Positions 15,058 to 23,600 of a stretch of DNA of 26,421 nt are shown here, in pieces. Under the pieces are notes generated by a model that searched no databases, was not told where the DNA came from, and saw nothing but the letters and a program-made list of their open reading frames with translations. Both the position numbers and the translations under genes were made by a program. Source of the stretch: a virus; the IMG/VR virus record IMGVR_UViG_3300051212_001039, positions 1 to 26,421 of that record. One strand, given 5' to 3'. Within the stretch, counting starts at the first letter, position 1. Each line of letters starts with the position of its first letter.

Positions 15058-16694
15058 GCGGCACTACTGAAATTACTAGGGGTCCGATTGATTCGGATAA
15101 CAATGAACCATACCCCTTACTGGCCAAAGTTGTCAGTCATTTAGATCCCAAGTACATGGGCAGTCTTGAAGTAGAACTACTACGTCAAGCAGGTAATGAT
15201 GACAAATCAGAAGGTCAATTACGCATTGTAAAATATGCCAGTCCTTTTATGGGTGTAAGTGATGTTGAATACTGTAGTATGGAAAACGTCTACGATGGCA
15301 CACAAAAAAGTTATGGATTTTGGATGGTCCCTCCAGATGTAGGTAGCACTGTTATAGTAATTTTTATAGATGGAGATCCTAAAAAAGGTTATTGGCTAGC
15401 CTGTGTACCAGATCTCAGTATGAACTTTATGACACCTGGTTATGCTGCCACAAGTTTTGTTGAAAATGGCATAGAAGAACGTGTCCCAGTAGGAGAATAT
15501 AATAAAAAATTACAAACATCTATACCAAAAGATACTACAAGAACTAAAAAGCCACAGCATCCATTCGCAGAAATATTTAAAGCGCAAGGTCTAATATTAG
15601 ATGATATTAGAGGAATTACAACTAGTAGTGCCCGTAGAGATATACCAAGTGCTGTATATGGAATTAGTACACCTGGACCAATAGACAAAAATGGGCCCAA
15701 AGGCAAAGTAGGTAAAAAAGAACATGAAATAGTTAGAGGTCCTGTGAGTAGACTAGGTGGTTCAAGCTTTGTCATGGATGATGGTGATGACAAGTTTGAA
15801 CGAAAAACTAAGGCTAGTGAAGGCCCACCAGATTATGCCAGTGTGGAAGAAGGTGAGAAGGGTGATGCCAAAATACCTCATAACGAGCTTATACGGATTA
15901 GAACACGTACTGGTCATCAAATACTATTACACAACAGCGAAGATCTAATCTATATAGGCAATGCTAGGGGCACTGCTTGGATAGAATTGACCAGTGATGG
16001 TAAAATGGATGTATTCTGTGAGGACAGTATCAGCATACATACCAAACAAGATTTTAATCTACGTGCGGATAGAGATATAAATTTTGAGGCTGGTCGTAAT
16101 TTTAATATAAGAGTTTTAGAGGAAATGCACACACAGGTCATTAAGGATCATATCTTAATGGTGGACGGAAATCATAAAGTAAAAGTAGTACAAAAAGTTG
16201 ACATGACCTATGAGCAGGAATATAAACACAAGGTCATGGGGGCTGTGGATTTTTATCATACTAATAATTTTAAGCATTATGTAGCTGGTAACAATGACTT
16301 AAGCATAGGTGGTTATTACTACCAAACCAGTGGTGGAGCTAATGAAACTAGAGCAGCAGCTATAATTGAAACTGGTGGCGTAATTCATATGAATGGCCCA
16401 GGAGCAGCTCAGGCTACACAGGCACAGGAAGCAGAAAAACCCTTAGTGCTTAAAACGTATAGTGTACCAGATCAGGAAGGTGCTACATTATTTGAAACTA
16501 TCATGCGTCGTGTACCAATTATGGAACCTTGGCCTCATCATGAGAACCTAGATCCATTAGAATTTAAACCAGAAAAAACAGATAGGGACATTGATGGAAG
16601 ATATGAGGATAACAGTGATTTCTTATTGACCCCTGAATTTTTTAAGAAATATACAACAAAAGTGGACACTTTCGCTAAAACTAGGAAAGAGTAA
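15054..16694 (+). CDS. 5: Baseplate central spike protein gp5-like, without an evident lysozyme domain
   Basis: A 546-aa spike protein. Residues about 17-130 form the OB-fold-like domain of gp5 (YPLLAKVVSHLDPKYMGSLE and FWMVPPDVGSTVIVIFIDGD, then GYWLACVPD). Residues about 281-320 (RIRTRTGHQILLHNSEDLIY) lead into a repetitive beta-strand region with Asp/Asn-rich turns (DFNLRADRDINFEAGRNFNI) up to about residue 440, typical of the gp5/VgrG triple beta-helix needle. The motif ETGGVIHMNGPG closes it. T4 gp5 (575 aa) has a lysozyme domain between these parts. Here the linker (about 135-280) shows no lysozyme-like segment, only a Pro/Gly/charged stretch. The start overlaps the previous stop by 4 bases. 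Gene 25 follows after 8 bases. Confidence 0.85.
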   Translation: MSGTTEITRGPIDSDNNEPYPLLAKVVSHLDPKYMGSLEVELLRQAGNDDKSEGQLRIVKYASPFMGVSDVEYCSMENVYDGTQKSYGFWMVPPDVGSTVIVIFIDGDPKKGYWLACVPDLSMNFMTPGYAATSFVENGIEERVPVGEYNKKLQTSIPKDTTRTKKPQHPFAEIFKAQGLILDDIRGITTSSARRDIPSAVYGISTPGPIDKNGPKGKVGKKEHEIVRGPVSRLGGSSFVMDDGDDKFERKTKASEGPPDYASVEEGEKGDAKIPHNELIRIRTRTGHQILLHNSEDLIYIGNARGTAWIELTSDGKMDVFCEDSISIHTKQDFNLRADRDINFEAGRNFNIRVLEEMHTQVIKDHILMVDGNHKVKVVQKVDMTYEQEYKHKVMGAVDFYHTNNFKHYVAGNNDLSIGGYYYQTSGGANETRAAAIIETGGVIHMNGPGAAQATQAQEAEKPLVLKTYSVPDQEGATLFETIMRRVPIMEPWPHHENLDPLEFKPEKTDRDIDGRYEDNSDFLLTPEFFKKYTTKVDTFAKTRKE

Positions 16695-16702
16695 ATAATT
16701 TT

Positions 16703-17143
16703 ATGGCTATTCAAAGATTATATGATAGGTTACAGGTCAATGGTAGAAGTTTTAGGGACACTCCACCTTTACCTAGAACTTACAGAGGATTTAGTACTAT
16801 AAGTGCGGATAGTGAAAATTACAGTTTATATGATTTTTCATTAATTAAACAAGATTTACTCAATCATTTTCATATTAGAAAGGGTGAAAAACTCAGTGAC
16901 CCTAACTTTGGAACCATAATTTGGGACATTATTTTTGAACCCTTGACCGAAGAAGTGCGTGATATAATCTTAAAAGATGTAGAAACTATTTTAAATTATG
17001 ATCCTAGGATTCAAAGTGAAAATATTATTGTAACAGCCTATGAAACAGGTATACAAATTGAATGTGATTTGACCTACTTGCCCTACAATATTAGTGAAAC
17101 ACTACGCTATAGATTCGATCAAAACGCAGGTATAGTTGGATAA
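16703..17143 (+). CDS. 25: Baseplate wedge subunit gp25
   Basis: A 146-aa member of the GPW/gp25 family. gp25 sits between the wedge core and the sheath and triggers sheath contraction. The family pattern is clear: LIKQDLLNHFHIRKGEKLSD, then PNFGTIIWDIIFEPLTEE with the EPLT motif, then a C-terminal strand region ending in LRYRFDQN. Length is close to T4 gp25 (132 aa) with a short N-terminal extension (RLYDRLQVNGRSFRDTPPLP) common in marine relatives. The start has AGGAAAGAG upstream. The stop is followed by a weak hairpin and a late promoter for gene 6. Confidence 0.92.
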   Translation: MAIQRLYDRLQVNGRSFRDTPPLPRTYRGFSTISADSENYSLYDFSLIKQDLLNHFHIRKGEKLSDPNFGTIIWDIIFEPLTEEVRDIILKDVETILNYDPRIQSENIIVTAYETGIQIECDLTYLPYNISETLRYRFDQNAGIVG

Positions 17144-17156
17144 ACTAGTAGTTTTT
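17142..17156 (+). terminator. Weak terminator-like hairpin after gene 25
   Basis: AAACT (17142-17146) can pair with AGTTT (17150-17154) around a 3-base loop, followed by T residues. The 5-bp AT-rich stem is weak. If active, it would partly separate the upstream baseplate genes from gene 6. Confidence 0.25.
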
Positions 17157-17163
17157 GAGCTAC

Positions 17164-17171
17164 GATAAATA
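17164..17171 (+). promoter_or_regulatory. Late promoter box GATAAATA ahead of gene 6
   Basis: Identical to the minus-strand box at 4629-4636. It lies 18 bases before the gene 6 start, in a 46-base spacer. The ribosome site TAAGGG (17178-17183) is downstream. It suggests gene 6 and the giant gene form a second late unit within the baseplate cluster. Confidence 0.6.
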
Positions 17172-17189
17172 TCCAGTAAGGGAAAAACG

Positions 17190-20100
17190 ATGTCGGCAAC
17201 TGATAGACAAAATAGATTACTAGTAGCTGAAGACTGGCGTAGAATATATCAAAGTTTTCGTAACGCAGATTTTCAGAGTTATGATTTTGAGAATCTACGT
17301 AGGGTAATGATTGATTACTTACGTGAAAATTTCCCAGAAGATTTTAATGATTATATTGAAAGTAGTGAATATCTAGCCCTAATAGATATGATTGCTTTTT
17401 TAGGACAAAGCATAGCATTTCGTGTAGACCTAAATGCCCGAGAAAATTTTTTAGAACTAGCAGAACGTAGGGAAAGCATATTAAGATTAGCACGTACACT
17501 GAGCTATAATGCTAAAAGAAATAGACCTGCATCTGGATTACTTAAATGGACCAGTATTAGTACAACTGAAAATATTTTTGATGTAAATGGACGTAATCTA
17601 GCAGGTCAAGAAATTATTTGGAATGATCCTTCAAATAATGATTGGTTTGATCAATTTTTGAGAGTAATTAATTCAGCCCTGCCTAATACAGCTCAATTTG
17701 GAAATCCCTTGGCCAAAGAAGTAATTTATAATATTCCAACAGAACAATATAGGTTCCAAACAGCCAGTACAGTGGTTCCTATATACGCATTTAATAAAGC
17801 TATTGATGGCAGAACTATGAATTTTGAAATTGTCAGCACAATTATTCAAGATAATTCAATAGTTGAAGATCCACCGTTAATAGGTAAAGATCTAAGTTTT
17901 CTCTATAGAGATGATGGTAAGGGCAGTGCCAGTAATAATACTGGATTCTTTTCTCATTTCAAACAAGGTACATTAAACACAGGTAGTTTTAATATTGGGC
18001 AACCAAGTACTAATGAAATTGTGGATATTAATGCTGTTAATATTAATGATACCGATGTATGGTTATACAAATTAGACAACAATGGATTAGAAACAGACTA
18101 TTGGCAACAGGTCAGTAACTTTGAAGCTAATAATATTATCTATAATAGTATTAATAAAAATATTAGAAACATCTATAGTGTTATAACAAGAACTAATGAC
18201 AGGATTAGTTTGGCATTTAGTGATGGTGTTTTTGGTAATTTGCCTAAGGGTGATTTTAAAATATATTATAGGACTAGTAATGGCTTAAGCTATACAATAA
18301 ATCCTAAGGATATGAAAAATGTAACTATTGAGTTCAGTTATTTTAGTAATACTGGGCAATTAGAAGTATTAAGCATATCAATGGGATTGGTAAGCTCAAT
18401 TAATAATAGTAGTCCTACTGAATCTAACGATCAAATTAAGGCCAAAGCACCTGCTACTTATTATACTCAAAGCAGAATGATTACTGCCGAAGATTATAAT
18501 ATAAGTCCCTTAAGTGTAGATCAGGATATTATAAAAATTAAAAGTGTAAACAGAACTAGTAGTGGAATCAGTAGATATTTTGATCTTACAGATCCTACAG
18601 GAAAATACAGCAGTATAAATTTATTTGGCGATGATGGCATACTTTATAAAGAAGAATATGATGAAAGTATGAAATTTAAATTTGTCACCACTGTAGATAT
18701 TGAAGGAATAATTTATAATAAAATAATTCCTATTTTACAAGAAACAAGTCTAAGAAATTTTTATTATGATAAGTTTGGAAGAATACCAGTCAGTTCTGAT
18801 TTGAACTATAGATGGGTTAAAAAAACTTCAGGTACAAATTATTCTACTGGATACTTAATAGATTTTAGTAACGACATTGTAGGATACGACGCTACCACTA
18901 TATTACGTCATTTTGAAGTAGGCTGTTTAATTAGATTTAAAGCCCCTACTGGAAAATTATTTGACAAAACTAACAGCAATAAATTAGTTGATTATGATGG
19001 TGTATCTTTACAACCTTCTAACACCACTAACTATTTGTGGACAAGATTAACTAACATAGTTGACCTTGGTCTTACACCAGAATTAAGTACAGGCGATGGT
19101 AGTGTTACACTAAATGTAGAGATTCCAACAGGATCTATAATAGATGAAATTATTCCTATATGGAGAACTAATTTAGATTCAAAAGTAATAACAACAATGG
19201 TCAGTCTAATATTTGCTAACAAACCATTTGGTATAAGATATGATATAGAATCTAAACAATGGGCTGTGATATTTGACAATAATCTCAATATAACAAATAC
19301 ATTTAGTATAGGCAAAGCTGGAGATTTAACTGGACAAAGTTTAGACTCAAGTTGGTTAATTTTATTCACTACTGATACAGAGTATTATACTGTAAAAACT
19401 AGAAAATTGAGATATATTTTTGAAAGTGACAAACAAATAAGATTTTATTTTGATGGAACTAACAAGGTATTTGATACAAAAACTAATACCATTGTAAAAG
19501 ATAAAATCAATGTATTAAGCATTAATAAAAAACCTAACCTAAACAATCAATTTACTTATGATTTATCTTGGGAAATTGTTAAAGAATATACTGGTTTAGA
19601 TGGATATGTGGACACTAAAAAGATAGAAATTAGTTTTTACGATAGCAATATTGATGGCGTTGTAGATAATCCAGATTTATTTGAAGAATTAGTACAACCA
19701 TTAAATCAAGATTTAAGCGTGGATTTAAATAAATTTGTAGCACTAGAAAAATATGAGACTATAACAGGACAGTATGATTATAGATACAAAAAAGGCTCTA
19801 ATATAATTATTAAAAATAGTTTAAATGATATTCTTATCAGTGAAAAAATTCATAATCAATATTTTTATATAGTTGAATCTAATAACTTGGCAAGATGGGA
19901 TAATAATTTAGGCAGGTTTGTTTATAATTTAGATTATAAAGTTTATCAAGGTAGAGGGGATCTTAAATTTCAATATGTACACAGTAGTGATTATGAAAAC
20001 AGAATTGATCCAGGACACGTCAATTTAATTGATATCTATATATTAACCAAGCAATATGATATAGAATTTAGAAGATGGATAGCAGGTTCAATATCTGAAG

Positions 20101-20639
20101 AACCACTACCACCAAGTAGTGATAGTTTATCCTTGACCTTAAGCCCTAGCTTAAACAAAATTAAAGCAATGAGTGATGAAGTAATATATCATCCAGTAAA
20201 ATACAAAATACTATTCGGTTCTAAAGCCAGTAGTAATTTACAGGCAAGTTTTAAACTAGTTAAAAATCCAGAACAAATTATAAGTGACAATGATATTAAA
20301 GCTAGAGTATTGGCCAGTATTAATGAATTTTTTACATTAGATAATTGGGATTTCGGAGAAAGTTTTTATTTTAGTGAATTAGTTGCCTACATAATGAATA
20401 GAACAACACCTTATCTAGTCAATGTTCTCATAGTACCTAGATCAGCATCATTAACTTTTGGAAGTCTGTTTGAAATACCTGCTGAAAATAATCAAATTTT
20501 TATAAATGGTGCTACTAGCGATGATATTGAAATTATTGAATCTATTACAGCAAGTGCCATTATGGCCAGTGGAGCAATTACATCCACCAGTAATATTGTA
20601 AGTCAACAAAATGTTGTAAGTAACTTAGGGAGTTATTGA
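17190..20639 (+). CDS. 6: Baseplate wedge subunit gp6-like, enlarged
   Basis: An 1149-aa protein related to T4 gp6 (660 aa), which forms the iris-like ring joining the six wedges. The N-terminal part is typical: QNADFQ-like FRNADFQSYDFENLRRVMID, then NFPEDFNDYIESSEYLALID and GQSIAFRVDLNARENFLELA. The 350-residue core contains ESNDQIKAKAPATYYTQSRM and TAEDYNISPL, as in gp6/Mu gp47-type proteins. The C-terminal 120 residues (LASINEFFTLDNWDFGESF and SELVAYIMN) also match. Between about residues 480 and 1000 there is a large Asn/Asp/Lys/Ile-rich beta-like insertion not in T4. It starts at ATG 17190 with TAAGGG upstream. The stop overlaps the next start (TGATG). Confidence 0.88.
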   Translation: MSATDRQNRLLVAEDWRRIYQSFRNADFQSYDFENLRRVMIDYLRENFPEDFNDYIESSEYLALIDMIAFLGQSIAFRVDLNARENFLELAERRESILRLARTLSYNAKRNRPASGLLKWTSISTTENIFDVNGRNLAGQEIIWNDPSNNDWFDQFLRVINSALPNTAQFGNPLAKEVIYNIPTEQYRFQTASTVVPIYAFNKAIDGRTMNFEIVSTIIQDNSIVEDPPLIGKDLSFLYRDDGKGSASNNTGFFSHFKQGTLNTGSFNIGQPSTNEIVDINAVNINDTDVWLYKLDNNGLETDYWQQVSNFEANNIIYNSINKNIRNIYSVITRTNDRISLAFSDGVFGNLPKGDFKIYYRTSNGLSYTINPKDMKNVTIEFSYFSNTGQLEVLSISMGLVSSINNSSPTESNDQIKAKAPATYYTQSRMITAEDYNISPLSVDQDIIKIKSVNRTSSGISRYFDLTDPTGKYSSINLFGDDGILYKEEYDESMKFKFVTTVDIEGIIYNKIIPILQETSLRNFYYDKFGRIPVSSDLNYRWVKKTSGTNYSTGYLIDFSNDIVGYDATTILRHFEVGCLIRFKAPTGKLFDKTNSNKLVDYDGVSLQPSNTTNYLWTRLTNIVDLGLTPELSTGDGSVTLNVEIPTGSIIDEIIPIWRTNLDSKVITTMVSLIFANKPFGIRYDIESKQWAVIFDNNLNITNTFSIGKAGDLTGQSLDSSWLILFTTDTEYYTVKTRKLRYIFESDKQIRFYFDGTNKVFDTKTNTIVKDKINVLSINKKPNLNNQFTYDLSWEIVKEYTGLDGYVDTKKIEISFYDSNIDGVVDNPDLFEELVQPLNQDLSVDLNKFVALEKYETITGQYDYRYKKGSNIIIKNSLNDILISEKIHNQYFYIVESNNLARWDNNLGRFVYNLDYKVYQGRGDLKFQYVHSSDYENRIDPGHVNLIDIYILTKQYDIEFRRWIAGSISEEPLPPSSDSLSLTLSPSLNKIKAMSDEVIYHPVKYKILFGSKASSNLQASFKLVKNPEQIISDNDIKARVLASINEFFTLDNWDFGESFYFSELVAYIMNRTTPYLVNVLIVPRSASLTFGSLFEIPAENNQIFINGATSDDIEIIESITASAIMASGAITSTSNIVSQQNVVSNLGSY

Positions 20640-23600
20640 TGTCTGACGAATCATCAAATCTCTTTAATAATAAACAGCGTAAATCCAGTCAGTTTTTACC
20701 TAATATTTTTAGATCTGATAGTAATAAAAAATTTCTATCAGGTACAATTGATCCTCTGATACAAAGCGGTACTGTTAGAAGATTAAACGGATTCATTGGT
20801 AAACAAAATGCCAAAGCTGTAATAGGTGATGATGTTTATATTGATTCTCCTACACAAGATCGACAAGATTATCAATTAGAACCTTGTTTAATTGCTGAAA
20901 ATGACCTAGGCAATGTAACATTTTTTAAAGATTATATTGACTATATCAATACAGTAGATGTACTAGGTGGTATTAACACTAATCATCAAACACTTAATTT
21001 ACAAGAATTCTATACTTGGGAACCTCATATAAATTGGGATAAAATTGTAAACTATCTACAATACTATTGGTTACCATATGGTCCAGAAATAATATCTATA
21101 AGCGGAGCAAAAGTATTAGATACAACCAGTACTTTTGAAATTAATCTAGTTGACGAGGGAGATAATTTTGCTTATTTGTTTAAACCAGATGGGCTAACTA
21201 GAAATCCAGATATACGCTTATACAGAGGTGAAACTTATAGGTTTGAAATTAACGCACCTGCTCAACCATTTAGTATTAAAACTGAAAGAGTAGACGGGAT
21301 AGATTATAGATATCCAACAGGTGTAAGTGATTTCGCAGTTGAAGATGGTATAATAGAATTTAAAGTACCTATAGATGCTCCTGATTTATTATTCTATGTC
21401 AGTGAAAATAATGTTGATAGTAGCGGAATAATTAAAATATTTGACATAGAAGATAACACTGAAATTAATGTTGAAGAAGAATTAATTGGTAAAAAAGATT
21501 ATATTTTAGGTAATGGTATTAAACTGACCAACGGAATGAAAATTAGATTTAGAGGCCGTGTCAGTCCTAAACAATATGAAGATACTAATTTTTATGTAGA
21601 AGGTGTAGGAGAAAGTATAACTTTAGTATCAGAAAAGAATTTGGAAGTTGTAGCAGATTACGCAAATTACATAGATGTTAATTATGATTCAAATGGATTT
21701 GATCAATTACCTTTTAATAATATTAATTACGCTGCCTTAACTAAAGATTATATTACAATTAATAGATCCAGCATAGATAGGAATGGTTGGAGTAGATATA
21801 ATAGATGGTTCCATCAAGATGTTATTGTAAAAACAGCAGAGATATTAGGTAAACAACCAATATTTGACCAAAGTCAACGAGCCACCAGACCAATTATAGA
21901 ATTTGTTGGTAATTTAAAATTATTTGACTTTGGATCCAAAAGTAAAAACAATGTCGATTTAGTAGATAATTTTACAAGAGACGCATTTAGCATAATTGAA
22001 GGAAGCTTAGGATACAATATTGATGGCGTTAAATTACTAAATGGCCACAGAGTAATTTTTGTTGCCGAAGAAGATCCTTTAATTAGAAATAAAATCTATA
22101 AAGTTGAATTTTTAAACATTTATGATGAAGTAATTGGCACAGAACAAAGACGTATACATCTTGCGGAAGAACCGGATAGTGTACCTAAATTAAATGAAAC
22201 AGTTCTAGTATTAGGAGGTAACGAATATTTAGGCAAAATGCTTTGGTATAATGGAGCTGAATGGGTACTTGGTCAAAATAAAATCAAAATAAATCAAGAA
22301 CCATTATTTGATTTATTTGATAATAATGGAATAAGTTTAACTGACTCAAATAGATATAGCAATAGTACCTTTAAAGGAACTAAAATATTTTCTTACAAAA
22401 CTAGTACAGGGTCAGTGGATAAAGAATTAGGCTTTCCTCTTTTGTATAGAAATATCAATAATATTGGTGATATTTTATTTAGGTTTGATCTAGTTAATGA
22501 CACATTTTCTTACAAACAAGAATTGGAAATTATTGAAGAAAATACTGATAATAAATTTTTAAAAAAATATGATTATGTAGGTAATGAAAAATTTGTTAAT
22601 GGATGGGTTAAATCTGAACTTAAAAACGTACAACCAATTATAAGAATTTTTAAACAAGAATTTAAAAACATAGGAATACGCAAAGAACTAATAAAAAATA
22701 ACTTTCCTTTAGATATCTATGATGATATCAATGATCTTGATGATTTGAAAGTAAAGGTTTATAAAAATGGTAAACGTGTTTATAAACATGAATTTAATAT
22801 TATCACTGGATTATTGTACAAAGAAGTTGTTTTAAACAATGACATAGACGAAAATGATGTTATAACATTAAAATGTTATAGTAAACAAACTAAAAATGAA
22901 AATGGATATTATGAATTTCCTATTAATTTTCAAAATAACAATTTGAATAAAAAGCTTATAGATTTTACTTTAGGTGAAGTAATTGATCATGTAGATAGTA
23001 TTGTAGATAATGTTGAAAATTTTGAAGGAATATTTCCTGGGTCCAGTAATTTAAGAGATCAACCAAGATTAAGCACTATTGGTACTAAATTTTTACAACA
23101 TTCAGGTAGTTTAAATTTAGCATTATATCATTTAACTAGCAAGAGCGCCAACATAATTAAAGCACTAGAAAAAGCCAGTGATGATTATGGAAAATTTAAA
23201 CGTGCGTTTATATACAAGTTTGATCAAGTTGAAGAAGTTATAACAGTAAAAGATACTGTTGATTCAATTTTAAATAGCTTAAGCAAGGGAAAAATTAAAA
23301 GTTCTCCTTACTACTTTAGTGATACATTAGCATATAGTGGTTATGTGAAAAATTCTTTTGAAGTAGCAGACCCAAGAAACAGAAGATATCCTTTAATGAG
23401 TTTATTTTCTCTAGGATATTTAAGCGCAAAAGCTGTTTATATCTATGTGAACAATGTTCAACTTATTCATGAACGTGATTATGTTTTTTCTAATGAAGGT
23501 TATGTAGAGTTTTTTTATGATCTACAAGAACTAGATATTATTGATGTTTACGAATATGAAACTACAGATGGTTGTTTTGTACCTCAGACACCTACAAGTT

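Noticed and set aside
15440-16141. Open frames antisense to or overlapping gene 5
   Set aside because: They lie within the clear OB-fold and beta-helix coding region and lack start signals or family resemblance.
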